From Pseudomonas marginalis (lineage in GTDB: Bacteria > Pseudomonadota > Gammaproteobacteria > Pseudomonadales > Pseudomonadaceae), in the NCBI RefSeq assembly GCF_024169655.1, contig NZ_JALJWV010000001.1, forward strand, positions 5,500,001 to 5,564,000: a stretch of 64,000 nt of DNA, given 5' to 3'. The notes below the pieces were generated by a model, which was given only the letters and a program-made list of their open reading frames with translations, had not been told where the DNA came from and did no database searches. Positions 24,625 to 33,556 of this stretch are shown here, piece after piece. Numbering within the stretch: position 1 is the stretch's first letter; the number at the start of each line of letters is the position of its first letter. The translations under genes and the position numbers were made by a program.

Positions 24625-25238
24625 GCGCGGTCGACCTCGCCCTGATGCTCGTTGCCCATCATGTGGTCGAGCTTGCTGGCTTTGGTCGCCAGGTAGAGCT
24701 TGTTGTGCGGGTTGTGCCCGGTGTGCAGCGGCACGCGCTCGGCGACGGTGATGCCCATCTCGGTCAAGGCTTTGACCTTGCGCGGGTTGTTGGTCATCAG
24801 GCGCAGGGATTTCACGCCCAGGTGCTCCAGCATCGGCAGGCAGATGCCGTAGTCACGCTGGTCAGCGGCAAAGCCCAGGCGCTCGTTGGCTTCAACGGTG
24901 TCGGCGCCGCCATCCTGCAACTCATAGGCGCGGATTTTGTTCAGCAGGCCAATGCCACGACCTTCCTGGCGCAAGTACAGCAAGACGCCACGGCCTTCAT
25001 GGGCGATGGCGCGCATCGCGGCTTCCAGTTGCGAACCGCAGTCGCAGCGCTGGCTGAACAGCGCGTCACCGGTCAGGCACTCGGAGTGAATGCGACCAAG
25101 CACCGGCGCGCCATCGGCGATATCACCCAGGGTGAGCACAACGTGCTCGCGCCCGTTGGCGCCTTCGAGGAAGCCATGCATGGTGAACGAGGCAAAAGGG
25201 GTAGGCAGCTTGGAAGCAGCGACGAAAACGACGGGCAC
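24621..25238 (-). CDS. ribA: GTP cyclohydrolase II
   Basis: Enzyme of 205 residues for the first committed step of riboflavin synthesis: GTP to 2,5-diamino-6-ribosylamino-4(3H)-pyrimidinone 5'-phosphate, formate and pyrophosphate. The zinc site is intact in GDALFSQRCDCGSQLE, and RQEGRGIGLLNKIRAYELQD is the catalytic motif. It is not in the main rib cluster but starts the ribA / membrane protein / btuF unit. It supplies the activity whose domain in the nearby RibBA protein looks decayed. Confidence 0.96.
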   Translation of the reverse strand: MPVVFVAASKLPTPFASFTMHGFLEGANGREHVVLTLGDIADGAPVLGRIHSECLTGDALFSQRCDCGSQLEAAMRAIAHEGRGVLLYLRQEGRGIGLLNKIRAYELQDGGADTVEANERLGFAADQRDYGICLPMLEHLGVKSLRLMTNNPRKVKALTEMGITVAERVPLHTGHNPHNKLYLATKASKLDHMMGNEHQGEVDRA

Positions 25239-25380
25239 CGTGTGCTCCTGATTTCAGATTTCACAGAGGCACGCATTGTAACAGCACGTTCCTACAGACG
25301 CTTAAGCTGAATTTTCACTGATAAAGATCAATCGGTTCGATTGGCCTTCGTCTCGGTTCTATGCAAGCCAGAACACTGGC

Positions 25381-26346
25381 TCAGGATGTCTCGCGAAAAT
25401 GCTGATAGCCGCGAATGGCCGGGGTGATGTCGTGCCCGTTCGCGTCGAGCAGTGTCACACCCTGCCCCGCCTCGACCCGACCGATCACATGCACCGGCCA
25501 GCCGTCCGCCAGCAACGGCGCGAGCTCGGCCGGCGGCAGGGTGAACACCAACACGTAGTCGTCGCCCCCACTCAAGGCCGCCACCCGCGCCGCGTCATCG
25601 CCGACAAACGCGAGCAAAGCCTGAGACAACGGCAGCGCCTGGCGCTCGACAAGCAGGCTGACAGCCGATGCCTTGGCGATATGCCCACAATCGGCCAATA
25701 ACCCGTCGGAGATATCCATCGCAGACGTCGCCTTGCCCCGAAGAGCCACCCCCAAGGCCAACTGCGGTTGCGGCGACCAGTAATGCGCCAGCAGCGGATC
25801 AGCGATGCTGGCCTCGGCGCTGCGCTGGCCCAGTACCAACGGCAACGCGCCCGCCGCGTTGCCCAATTCCCCGCCCACACACAGCAAGTCACCCGGCCGC
25901 GCACCGCTGCGGGTCAGCGCCTGGCCGGCCGGTACGCGGCCGAACACGGTCATGGTCAGGCTCAGCGGCCCGCGCGTGGTATCGCCGCCGACCAGGCCCA
26001 CGCCGCAGTTCTGCGCCATGGCGTTCAAACCCTGGGCATAGCGTTGCAGCCAGTCGGCATCGACGGTGGGGGTGGTGAGGGCCAGGGTAAATGCGACAGG
26101 GTGGGCGCCCATGGCGGCCAGATCGCTCACTGCCACGGCCAGCGAGCGCTGGCCGAGCAGGAACGGATCACAGGGGTCGGCAAAATGCACGCAGGCCACT
26201 AAGGTATCGGTGGAGATTGCCAACTGCTCCCCAGCGGGGAGCGCCAGCAAGGCGCAGTCATCGCCGATCCCCAGGGCAATGCCCTCGCCGCCCTGCGCAC
26301 AGGGCGCGGCGGCGAAGTATTTGCGGATCAGCTCAAACTCGCCCAT
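25381..26346 (-). CDS. thiL: Thiamine-monophosphate kinase
   Basis: Enzyme of 321 residues that phosphorylates thiamin monophosphate to thiamin diphosphate with ATP. The N-terminal GIGDDCALLALP and later AMDISDGLLADCGHI and GGDDYVLVFTLPP motifs, which bind metal and ATP, are intact. It follows nusB after 18 bases in the conserved ribH-nusB-thiL order. Its product is the cofactor of Dxs in this same window. Confidence 0.96.
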   Translation of the reverse strand: MGEFELIRKYFAAAPCAQGGEGIALGIGDDCALLALPAGEQLAISTDTLVACVHFADPCDPFLLGQRSLAVAVSDLAAMGAHPVAFTLALTTPTVDADWLQRYAQGLNAMAQNCGVGLVGGDTTRGPLSLTMTVFGRVPAGQALTRSGARPGDLLCVGGELGNAAGALPLVLGQRSAEASIADPLLAHYWSPQPQLALGVALRGKATSAMDISDGLLADCGHIAKASAVSLLVERQALPLSQALLAFVGDDAARVAALSGGDDYVLVFTLPPAELAPLLADGWPVHVIGRVEAGQGVTLLDANGHDITPAIRGYQHFRETS

Positions 26347-26364
26347 TCAGGACTCAAGCGCAGG

Positions 26365-26865
26365 TTAGCGCTTGTACGCCTTCACTTCGGCTTCACGCAG
26401 GCGCGGGGCCAGCTTGTCGAGCACGCCGTTGACGAACTTGTGACCGTCGGTCGAACCGTAGACTTTCGCCAGTTCGATACCTTCGTTGATCACCACGCGG
26501 TACGGCACGTCGACGCGCTTGAGCAGTTCCCAGGTGGACAGGCGCAGTACGGCCAGTTCAACCGGGTCCAGCTCTTCGATAGTCAGGTCCAGACACGGCG
26601 TCAATGCAGCGTCGATCTCGGTCAGGTTGGCCGGAACACCGTGCAGGATGTCGTGGAAGTAACTCTGGTCGGCGAAGGCGAAGTCATTGTCGACGCGAAA
26701 TTGCGCTTCGATTTCGTTCAGCGAAGTGCCGGCCATGTGACGCTGGTACAGCGCCTGGGTGGCGAGCTGACGGGCAGCACGGCGCTTTTCGCTTTTCGAT
26801 GGCTTACCGGCGTCCGCCGGACGCTCGTCGCGCGGGTTGAAACGATCGCTCTCGTCGGAAATCAC
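26365..26865 (-). CDS. nusB: Transcription antitermination factor NusB
   Basis: RNA-binding protein of 166 residues that, with NusE (RpsJ, also in this window), binds BoxA of rRNA leaders and prevents early termination. The helical NusB fold is evident: ARQLATQALYQRHMA near the N-terminus and YRVVINEGIELAKVYG in the second half. It has an N-terminal extension of about 25 charged residues. Overlaps ribH by four bases. Confidence 0.96.
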   Translation of the reverse strand: MISDESDRFNPRDERPADAGKPSKSEKRRAARQLATQALYQRHMAGTSLNEIEAQFRVDNDFAFADQSYFHDILHGVPANLTEIDAALTPCLDLTIEELDPVELAVLRLSTWELLKRVDVPYRVVINEGIELAKVYGSTDGHKFVNGVLDKLAPRLREAEVKAYKR

Positions 26866-27338
26866 TTGGCCTCCAACTGCGCCAGCAGGCTGACCATTTC
26901 CAGGGCGGACAGGGCAGCTTCAGCACCTTTGTTACCGGCCTTGGTGCCGGAACGTTCGATAGCTTGTTCGATCGAATCCACGGTCAGCACGCCGAAAGCA
27001 ACCGGTACGCCGAACTCCATGGATACCTGGGCCAGGCCCTTGGTGCATTCGCCAGCCACGTATTCGAAGTGCGGCGTGCCGCCACGAATGACCGCGCCCA
27101 GGGCGACGATCGCCGCGTATTCACCGCGTTGCGCAACTTTTTGCGCAACCAGTGGAATTTCGAAGGCGCCAGGGGCACGGATGATGGTGATGTCGCTCTC
27201 GCTCACACCGTGGCGAACCAGGGCGTCCACGGCACCGCTTACCAGGCTTTCAACCACGAAGCTGTTGAAGCGGCCAACCACCAGGGCATAGCGGCCTTTG
27301 GGGGCAATGAAGGTACCTTCGATGGTCTTCAGGGTCAT
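26862..27338 (-). CDS. ribH: 6,7-dimethyl-8-ribityllumazine synthase
   Basis: Protein of 158 residues, the penultimate enzyme of riboflavin synthesis; it condenses the ribitylamino-uracil with dihydroxybutanone phosphate. VVGRFNSFVVESLVSGAVDAL and the ALGAVIRGGTPHFEYVA active-site motif (catalytic histidine) are present. It sits between ribBA upstream (88-base gap) and nusB. Confidence 0.97.
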   Translation of the reverse strand: MTLKTIEGTFIAPKGRYALVVGRFNSFVVESLVSGAVDALVRHGVSESDITIIRAPGAFEIPLVAQKVAQRGEYAAIVALGAVIRGGTPHFEYVAGECTKGLAQVSMEFGVPVAFGVLTVDSIEQAIERSGTKAGNKGAEAALSALEMVSLLAQLEAK

Positions 27339-27426
27339 TCGACAAATCTCTTAAAGAGCCGGGACGCTAAAAGTGCGTCCCTCAGTGATGATTTAACCGC
27401 GAACAAGGCGCAACAATCGCCAGCCT

Positions 27427-28518
27427 TTATTCGGAGGGCACGTATTCTACAACTTCCAGATCGAAACCGGATATCGCATTAAATTTCATCGGTGCGCTCA
27501 TCAGGCGCATTTTGCGCACGCCAAGGTCGCGCAGGATCTGCGAACCGGCGCCGACGATGCTGTAGGTGGTCGGCGTTTTGACCTGGGTTTGCTCGGCAGA
27601 CTCGCGAATATGCGCGAGCAAGACGTCGCCATCCACCTGGTTACCCAGCAACAGCACCACCCCACTGCCGGCCTCGGACACCGCAGCCATCGCGGCGCGC
27701 AGGCTCCAGCGCCCGGGTTGCTTGACCATCAACAGGTCGCGCAGCGGGTCCATGTTGTGGACGCGCACCAGGGTCGGTTCGTCGGCGCAGATGGTGCCCA
27801 GGGTCAGCGCCATGTGGACGTCGCCTTCCACCGAATCACGGTAGGTCACCAGGTTGAATTGGCCCAGTTCGCTGTCCAGCGGCTGCTCGGCAATCCGCTG
27901 AACGGTACGTTCGTGGATCATCCGGTAGTGAATCAGGTCGGCAATCGTGCCGATCTTGAGGTTGTGTTCGGCGGCGAAGGTTTCGAGCTCGCTACGACGG
28001 GCCATGGTGCCGTCGTCGTTCATCACTTCGCAGATCACCCCGCTCGGCTCGAAACCGGCCATGCGCGCCAGGTCGCAGGCGGCTTCGGTGTGGCCGGCAC
28101 GGGCCAGGGTGCCACCCGACTGCGCCATCAGCGGGAAGATGTGACCCGGGCTGACGATGTCTTCGGCCTTGGCGTCTTTCGCAGCAGCCGCTTGCACGGT
28201 GCGCGCACGGTCGGCGGCGGAGATCCCGGTGGTCACGCCCGTGGTGGCCTCGATCGACACGGTGAACTTGGTGCCGAACCCGGAACCGTTGCGCGGCGAC
28301 ATCAGCGGCAGCTTGAGCAACTCGCAGCGCTCGCGGCTCATGGGCATGCAGATCAACCCACGGGCGTGCTTGGCCATGAAGTTGATGTGCTCGGGTTTGC
28401 ACGCCTCGGCGGCCATGATGATGTCGCCTTCGTTCTCACGGTCTTCGTCATCCATCAGGATGACCATCTTGCCTTGGCGGATGTCTTCAACCAGTTCTTC
28501 GATGCTATTGAGCGCCAC
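27427..28518 (-). CDS. ribBA: Dihydroxybutanone-phosphate synthase with decayed GCHII-like domain
   Basis: Protein of 363 residues. The N-terminal half (about 1-205) is a complete RibB: DDEDRENEGDIIMAA, the conserved SPGHIFPL and the HTEAACDLARMAG stretch form its active site. The C-terminal half is GTP cyclohydrolase II-like but has no cysteine zinc site; where RCDCG is expected it reads DLLMVKQPGRWSLRAA. It is therefore expected to make only 3,4-dihydroxy-2-butanone 4-phosphate, with RibA at 24621 supplying the cyclohydrolase. This state is common in pseudomonads. Preceded by ribE with a 15-base gap. Confidence 0.94.
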   Translation of the reverse strand: MALNSIEELVEDIRQGKMVILMDDEDRENEGDIIMAAEACKPEHINFMAKHARGLICMPMSRERCELLKLPLMSPRNGSGFGTKFTVSIEATTGVTTGISAADRARTVQAAAAKDAKAEDIVSPGHIFPLMAQSGGTLARAGHTEAACDLARMAGFEPSGVICEVMNDDGTMARRSELETFAAEHNLKIGTIADLIHYRMIHERTVQRIAEQPLDSELGQFNLVTYRDSVEGDVHMALTLGTICADEPTLVRVHNMDPLRDLLMVKQPGRWSLRAAMAAVSEAGSGVVLLLGNQVDGDVLLAHIRESAEQTQVKTPTTYSIVGAGSQILRDLGVRKMRLMSAPMKFNAISGFDLEVVEYVPSE

Positions 28519-28533
28519 AGGGCACCCCCTTGG

Positions 28534-29211
28534 TCAGGATTTCAGGTAGCCATTAGCGGCCAAAAAACTTTCGGTGATGTTCCCGGCAGGCTTTTGTCGA
28601 GAGTCAGACTCTGCGGCCTTATCGCCCAACAGAAGGCGCTCCAGGTAACGGGCAAGCAAGTCGACTTCCAGGTTCACCCGGCGACCTGGCTGGTACGACG
28701 CCATGATGGTTTCGCTCAGGGTGTGAGGAATGATGGTCAGTGCGAATTCGGCGCCGTCCACGGCGTTCACGGTCAGGCTGGTGCCATCGACGGTGATCGA
28801 GCCTTTGTGGGCGATGTACTTGGCCAGCGCCTTGGGCGCACGGATGCGGAACTCGACAGCGCGGGCGTTTTCGCTGCGGGCCACCACTTCGCCGACGCCG
28901 TCGACGTGGCCGCTGACCAAGTGACCGCCCAGGCGCGTGGTCGGGGTCAGGGCTTTTTCCAGGTTGACCGGGCTGCCGGCCGCAAGATCGCTCATCGCCG
29001 TGCAGTCCAGGGTTTCCCGGCTGACATCGGCGGCAAAGCCGTTGCCCGGCAAGTCGACGACGGTCAGGCAGACGCCGCTGACGGCGATGCTGTCGCCCAG
29101 CTTGACGTCGCCCAGGTCGAGCTTGCCGGTGTCAACCAGCAGGCGCACGTCGCCGCCCTTGGGGGTCATGGCACGGATGCTGCCGATGGATTCGATAATG
29201 CCGGTGAACAT
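28534..29211 (-). CDS. ribE: Riboflavin synthase alpha chain
   Basis: Enzyme of 225 residues that dismutates two molecules of dimethylribityllumazine into riboflavin and the ribitylamino-uracil. The start MFTGIIESIG and the two repeated lumazine-binding beta-barrel domains (second beginning near GGHLVSGHVDGVGEV) identify it. It lies between ribD (47-base gap) and ribBA in the cluster. Confidence 0.96.
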   Translation of the reverse strand: MFTGIIESIGSIRAMTPKGGDVRLLVDTGKLDLGDVKLGDSIAVSGVCLTVVDLPGNGFAADVSRETLDCTAMSDLAAGSPVNLEKALTPTTRLGGHLVSGHVDGVGEVVARSENARAVEFRIRAPKALAKYIAHKGSITVDGTSLTVNAVDGAEFALTIIPHTLSETIMASYQPGRRVNLEVDLLARYLERLLLGDKAAESDSRQKPAGNITESFLAANGYLKS

Positions 29212-29258
29212 GGCCTTCTCCTGGAAAACGGGGCGGGCGCTTGAGCGCCCGGTCAGAA

Positions 29259-30395
29259 TTATACGCTCGCTGCTGGCACAGGGATGGCAGTGACTCGCCA
29301 GTCATCGCCCACAGCGCGCATTTCAGTGATCTTGAGTTGGGGCGCGTCGGCCAGTTTCTCAAGCGGCCAGTCCAGCAAAGGCCGGGCCGCAGAGCCGAGG
29401 AACTTGCCGGCGACGAAAATCACGTATTCGTCCACCAGGCCCTGCTGGGCGAACGCGCCCGCCAGGCTTGGGCCGGCTTCCACCAGCACGTCGTTGACAC
29501 CACGGGCCGCCAACGCCACCAGCGCCGAGCGCAGGTCGACCTGGCCATCGACACCGGGCACAACGAGGCACTCGGGGCCACGGGGAAACTGGTTTTCCGC
29601 CGTGACGCAGGTAATCACCAGCGCCGGGCCGGCCTTGAAGAACGGCGCATTGAGCGGCACCCGCAGGCGCCCGTCGATCAGCACACGCAGCGGCGGACGC
29701 GACATGGCCAGGGCGGTGGTTTCTGCGTCCAGGCCGAGTTCGGCGGCGCGCACGGTCAGCCGAGCGCCATCGGCCAGCACGGTGTCGGCGCCGGTCAGCA
29801 CCACGCTGGCCTCGGCGCGCAGGCGCTGCACGGCGGCGCGGGCGGCGGGGCCGGTGATCCATTGGCTCTCGCCGCTGGCCATAGCGGTGCGGCCGTCCAG
29901 GCTCATCGCCAGCTTGACCCGCACAAATGGCAGGCCGTGTTCCATACGCTTGAGGAAACCTTTATTGAGCGCCCGCGCATCCACTTCGAGCACACCGCTG
30001 TGTACTTCGATGCCGGCCTGGGCCAGGCGCTGCATACCGCGTCCGGCGACGTCCGGGTTGGGGTCCTGCATCGCCGCGACCACCCGCGCCACCCCGGCAC
30101 TCACCAGCGCATCGGCGCACGGCGGGGTGTGACCGTAATGGCTGCAGGGCTCGAGGGTGACGTAGGCCGTAGCGCCGCGGGCTTTGTCAGCGGCAGCGCG
30201 CAAGGCATGCACTTCCGCATGGGGCTCGCCGGTACGCACGTGCCAGCCTTCGCCGACGATCTGCCCGTCACGCACGATCACGCAGCCCACACGCGGGTTG
30301 GGATGGGTGGTGTACAGGCCGTTGCGCGCCAATTCGAGGGCGCGGGCCATGTAATGGGCGTCGAGGACAGCCTGTTCAGCAGAAGGTGGGTTCAT
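29259..30395 (-). CDS. ribD: Bifunctional riboflavin deaminase/reductase
   Basis: Protein of 378 residues with two activities. The N-terminal cytidine-deaminase-like domain (about 10-150) has the zinc motifs HAEVHAL and PCSHYGHTPPC; the C-terminal reductase domain (about 155-370) has VRVKLAMSLDGRTAMASGES and the NADPH-contact region. Together they make the second and third steps of riboflavin synthesis. It overlaps nrdR upstream by four bases, so both are likely from one transcript. Confidence 0.96.
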   Translation of the reverse strand: MNPPSAEQAVLDAHYMARALELARNGLYTTHPNPRVGCVIVRDGQIVGEGWHVRTGEPHAEVHALRAAADKARGATAYVTLEPCSHYGHTPPCADALVSAGVARVVAAMQDPNPDVAGRGMQRLAQAGIEVHSGVLEVDARALNKGFLKRMEHGLPFVRVKLAMSLDGRTAMASGESQWITGPAARAAVQRLRAEASVVLTGADTVLADGARLTVRAAELGLDAETTALAMSRPPLRVLIDGRLRVPLNAPFFKAGPALVITCVTAENQFPRGPECLVVPGVDGQVDLRSALVALAARGVNDVLVEAGPSLAGAFAQQGLVDEYVIFVAGKFLGSAARPLLDWPLEKLADAPQLKITEMRAVGDDWRVTAIPVPAASV

Positions 30396-30862
30396 TTTTT
30401 GACCGGCTCACGGGCCAGGCGGTCGATCTCTTCGCGGAACTCATTGAGGTCCTGGAAGCGTCGATACACCGAAGCGAAACGGATATAGGCGACTTCGTCG
30501 AGCTTTTGCAGCTCGCCCATCACCAGCTCTCCAACCACCAGGGACTTGACCTCGCGCTCGCCGGTCGCGCGCAACTGGTGCTTGATGTGCGCCAGCGCCG
30601 CCTCCAGCCGCTCGACACTCACCGGGCGTTTTTCCAGGGCGCGCTGCATACCGGCGCGTAATTTTTCTTCGTCGAAAGGCTGGCGGCTGCCGTCGGACTT
30701 GATCAGACGTGGCAATACCAGTTCGGCGGTTTCGAAGGTGGTGAAACGTTCACCGCAGCCAGAGGCCAGGCATTCGCGCCGGCGACGCACTTGATCGCCC
30801 TCGGCGACCAGACGCGAGTCAATGACCTTGGTGTCGTTGGCACCGCAGAAGGGACAGTGCAT
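30392..30862 (-). CDS. nrdR: Ribonucleotide reductase repressor NrdR
   Basis: Regulator of 156 residues that represses ribonucleotide reductase genes in response to dATP/ATP. N-terminal zinc ribbon (MHCPFCGANDTKV, then CLASGCGERFTT) and an ATP-cone domain (about 45-140; RLIKSDGSRQPFDEEKLRAG). The start at 30862 is fixed by the family N-terminus; upstream in-frame sequence is not conserved. First gene of the nrdR-rib cluster. Confidence 0.97.
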   Translation of the reverse strand: MHCPFCGANDTKVIDSRLVAEGDQVRRRRECLASGCGERFTTFETAELVLPRLIKSDGSRQPFDEEKLRAGMQRALEKRPVSVERLEAALAHIKHQLRATGEREVKSLVVGELVMGELQKLDEVAYIRFASVYRRFQDLNEFREEIDRLAREPVKK

Positions 30863-31001
30863 GGTGGCAGGCAACAAAAAAAGGGAGGGCCATGGTAGCG
30901 CATCCCCGTGGCAAGACAAGCCATAGCCTTTGCGGTATATAGGCTGACGATTATGTTTCATGTTTTTTAAGCCACGGATATTGTCCTTTCTGGAGCCGTA
31001 C

Positions 31002-31457
31002 ATGCAGTTACGACCACTCGTTTTACTCACCTTGTTCGGTTTTCTGGTCGCCTGCAGCAGCGAAGCCCCGAAACCGTCGACGCCGCAACCTCAGCCGGCC
31101 CAAGAGAAAAAAGTCCCCGGCATTGAAGACCTCGGCCCGCTACCGGCCTACCAGCGTGAAATCAACGGCAGCCTGACCAACGTGCCCGCCGGCGCCGAAG
31201 TCGAGATGGCGCTGTTGGTGATCGACGACCGCAGCCGCCCGCAACAACTGCTCGCCAGCAGCGTGCTGAGCGGCAACGGCAAACCCCTGGCCTTCCGCCT
31301 GCGCTTCAGCCCCGACGCGTTCCCTGCCGGTGCGCGGGTTGAACTGCGCGGGCGCGCCAGCCAGTCCGGCCAGTTGATCCTGCACCTGCCCGCCGTGCGC
31401 ATCACCCAGGCGATCACCCAGACCACCGGCCCCCTGCAACTCGTCACAGCACCATGA
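31002..31457 (+). CDS. YbaY-family lipoprotein
   Basis: Predicted lipoprotein of 151 residues: signal peptide and lipobox LVAC with Cys18, a proline-rich linker, then a beta-sandwich domain (about 50-151) with REINGSLTNVPAGAEVEMALLVIDD that resembles the YbaY/META-like group. Function unknown; probably periplasm-facing. ATG at 31002 was chosen because the signal peptide starts there. It overlaps the methyltransferase by four bases (31454-31457). Confidence 0.8.
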   Translation: MQLRPLVLLTLFGFLVACSSEAPKPSTPQPQPAQEKKVPGIEDLGPLPAYQREINGSLTNVPAGAEVEMALLVIDDRSRPQQLLASSVLSGNGKPLAFRLRFSPDAFPAGARVELRGRASQSGQLILHLPAVRITQAITQTTGPLQLVTAP

Positions 31458-32116
31458 CGCCACCGCAGGACCTGCAACGGGCGCTGAGCGAACTGATCGG
31501 CGACGCACACCTGGTGCCCTGCCCGCTGCCGGGCACCGACCTGGCGTTGTGGCTGCTCGACGCCGACAACATGGACCGCGCCTTCAGCCCCGAAGAAACC
31601 CGGCGCATCCTGCATGAGCCGCCCTACTGGAGTTTCTGCTGGGCCAGCGGCCTGGCACTGGCGCGCTACCTGGCGGCGAACCCGACGTGGGTCGCGGGCA
31701 AGCGCGTGCTGGATTTTGGCGCCGGCTCCGGCGTCGCCGGGATTGCCGCCGTCAAAGCCGGTGCGTTGGAAGTGGTGGCCTGCGACCTTGATCCGCTGGC
31801 GTTGGCGTCCTGCCGGGCGAATGCCGAACTCAATGGGGTTGAACTGGGTTATTCGGCGGACTTTTTCGCCGAGGCCGACCGTTTCGACCTGATCCTGGTG
31901 GCCGACGTACTCTACGATCGCGCCAACCTGCCGCTGCTGGACCAGTTCCTCACGCGCGGGCGTGAAGCGCTGGTGGCGGATTCGCGGGTACGGGATTTTC
32001 AGCACCCGGATTATCAGCGCCTGGCGATACTGGAGGCGCTGACATTGCCGGACTTGGCGGAGCCTTGGGAGTTTCGCAAGGTGAGCCTGTACCATTCGCG
32101 GCGCCAGCCCTTATAG
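31454..32116 (+). CDS. Class I SAM-dependent methyltransferase
   Basis: Protein of 220 residues with motif I VLDFGAGSGVAGIAA (about 85-99), motif II VVACDLDPLALASC and motif IV DLILVADVLYDR. The N-terminal PPYWSFCWASGLALARYL segment and overall pattern resemble the PrmA/ETFB-lysine methyltransferase group, whose targets are proteins, but the substrate here is unknown. Translationally coupled to the lipoprotein gene and followed after 32 bases by the CnoX-like gene. Confidence 0.82.
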   Translation: MTPPQDLQRALSELIGDAHLVPCPLPGTDLALWLLDADNMDRAFSPEETRRILHEPPYWSFCWASGLALARYLAANPTWVAGKRVLDFGAGSGVAGIAAVKAGALEVVACDLDPLALASCRANAELNGVELGYSADFFAEADRFDLILVADVLYDRANLPLLDQFLTRGREALVADSRVRDFQHPDYQRLAILEALTLPDLAEPWEFRKVSLYHSRRQPL

Positions 32117-32148
32117 TTGCCCCATTCCCGCTTTATTCGAGACGCCCC

Positions 32149-33021
32149 ATGAGTGAGCCCACGCCGTATATCTTCGACGCCACCACTGCCACGTTCGACC
32201 AGGCGGTGATCCAGAACTCCTTCGAAAAACCCGTGCTCGTGGACTTCTGGGCCGAATGGTGCGCGCCGTGCAAGGCGTTGATGCCGATGCTGGCGAAAAT
32301 CGCCGAGAGTTATCAGGGCGAGTTGCTGCTGGCCAAGGTCGATTGCGAGGCCGAGCAGGACATCGTTGCGCGCTTTGGTATTCAGAGCCTGCCGACGGTG
32401 GTGCTGTTCAAGGACGGCCAACCGGTGGACGGATTTGCCGGGGCGCAGCCGGAGTCGGCGGTGCGGGCGATGCTCGAACCTCACGTGCAGATGCCGCCGC
32501 CAGCCGCGGCGGCCCCACTGGAGCAGGCCCAGACGCTGTTTGCCGACGGCCGCATCAGCGAAGCCGAAGCCGTGCTGGTCGCGCTATTGGGCGAGGACAA
32601 CAGCAACGCCGCCGCGCTGATTCTGTACGCACGCTGCCTGGCCGAACGCGGTGAACTGGGTGAAGCCCAAGCCGTTCTCGACGCCGTGAAGAGCGACGAT
32701 CACAAAGCCGCCCTCGCCGGCGCCAAGGCGCAAATCACTTTCCTGCGCCAGGCGGCCGACCTGCCGGACGCCGCCGACCTGAAAAGCCGCCTGGCGCAAA
32801 ACCCGCAGGACGATGAAGCCGCCTATCAGTTGGCCATTCAGCAACTGGCGCGCCAGCAGTACGACGCCGCGCTGGAAGGCTTGCTCAAGCTGTTTATCCG
32901 CAACCGTAGCTACAGCGAGGGCCTGCCGCACAAGACCTTGCTGCAGGTGTTCGAACTGCTGGGCAATGATCACCCACTGGTGACCGCATACCGCCGCAAG
33001 CTGTTCGCCGCGCTGTACTAA
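32149..33021 (+). CDS. cnoX: CnoX/YbbN-like thioredoxin-TPR chaperedoxin
   Basis: Protein of 290 residues: an N-terminal thioredoxin domain (about 15-110) with an intact WCAPCK motif (Cys38, Cys41), and a C-terminal TPR-like helical half (about 125-290) typical of YbbN. E. coli CnoX protects substrates from overoxidation and hands them to GroEL. The E. coli protein has a single cysteine at the active site; this one keeps both, so disulphide chemistry is possible. ATG at 32149 begins the thioredoxin similarity. Confidence 0.88.
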   Translation: MSEPTPYIFDATTATFDQAVIQNSFEKPVLVDFWAEWCAPCKALMPMLAKIAESYQGELLLAKVDCEAEQDIVARFGIQSLPTVVLFKDGQPVDGFAGAQPESAVRAMLEPHVQMPPPAAAAPLEQAQTLFADGRISEAEAVLVALLGEDNSNAAALILYARCLAERGELGEAQAVLDAVKSDDHKAALAGAKAQITFLRQAADLPDAADLKSRLAQNPQDDEAAYQLAIQQLARQQYDAALEGLLKLFIRNRSYSEGLPHKTLLQVFELLGNDHPLVTAYRRKLFAALY

Positions 33022-33028
33022 TCGCCCT

Positions 33029-33126
33029 GTAGGAGCGAGCTTGCTCGCGAAAAACTCAAGGACACCGCATTCATTCAGGATGGGCGCGTTGTGGTTGACG
33101 CTCTTCGCAAGCAAGCTCGCTCCTAC
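33029..33126. repeat. Inverted REP pair, GTAGGAGCGAGC family
   Basis: GTAGGAGCGAGCTTGCTCGCG at the left and GCAAGCAAGCTCGCTCCTAC at the right. Same family as the pair at 43-140. The right end overlaps the 3' end of the next gene, which takes its stop codon from the repeat. Confidence 0.88.
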
Positions 33127-33473
33127 GAGGGATCAATCCAGGTATAGAGCGGCGTATCACCGCCGCTGCTGACCTTGACCTGGCCGCTATGGCGCAGGCG
33201 CACCAGCAGGCGCTTGCCTGCCGCCGCATCGCCGGCCAGTCCTTCGAGTTGATCGAGCAATTCCAGCCCATTGAGCTGGCCGGCGGCGCGCAACAGGTCC
33301 TGAGCGCTCTGCCACAGGTCATCATTGTGCTTGACCGTAACGGCCGGCGCGGCGGTCGCGCTGGCCACGGGCGTCGCCTGCAACTGCGCGCTCAGTCGCG
33401 CCCAATCAGCGTCATCGAGCTCCAGGGTCAAGTCCACTGGCAGGTCGCCGACGGTTCCACGAATTCGCAACAT
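33123..33473 (-). CDS. Hypothetical protein
   Basis: Protein of 116 residues. I do not recognise a family with certainty. It begins with a strand-rich segment (MLRIRGTVGDLPVDLTLELDD) followed by an Ala-rich linker and a helical half (DLLRAAGQLNGLELLDQLEG). No signal peptide or membrane segment is seen. It is divergent from the zinc-uptake operon. The stop codon TAG lies in the REP at 33123-33126 (read on the minus strand as CGTAGGAGCG), suggesting that REP insertion set the present end of the gene. Confidence 0.72.
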   Translation of the reverse strand: MLRIRGTVGDLPVDLTLELDDADWARLSAQLQATPVASATAAPAVTVKHNDDLWQSAQDLLRAAGQLNGLELLDQLEGLAGDAAAGKRLLVRLRHSGQVKVSSGGDTPLYTWIDPS

Positions 33474-33556
33474 CGTCCTTACTCCTGCATTTTTCCGACG
33501 GGCATGCTCCCATGCGGCTTGCGCAACGCCAAGCGGACGGTCAAACTCTCGGCATT

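Noticed and set aside
28519..28533. FMN riboswitch before ribBA
   Set aside because: Only 15 bases separate ribE and ribBA, and none of the longer rib intervals shows the conserved FMN-element helices.
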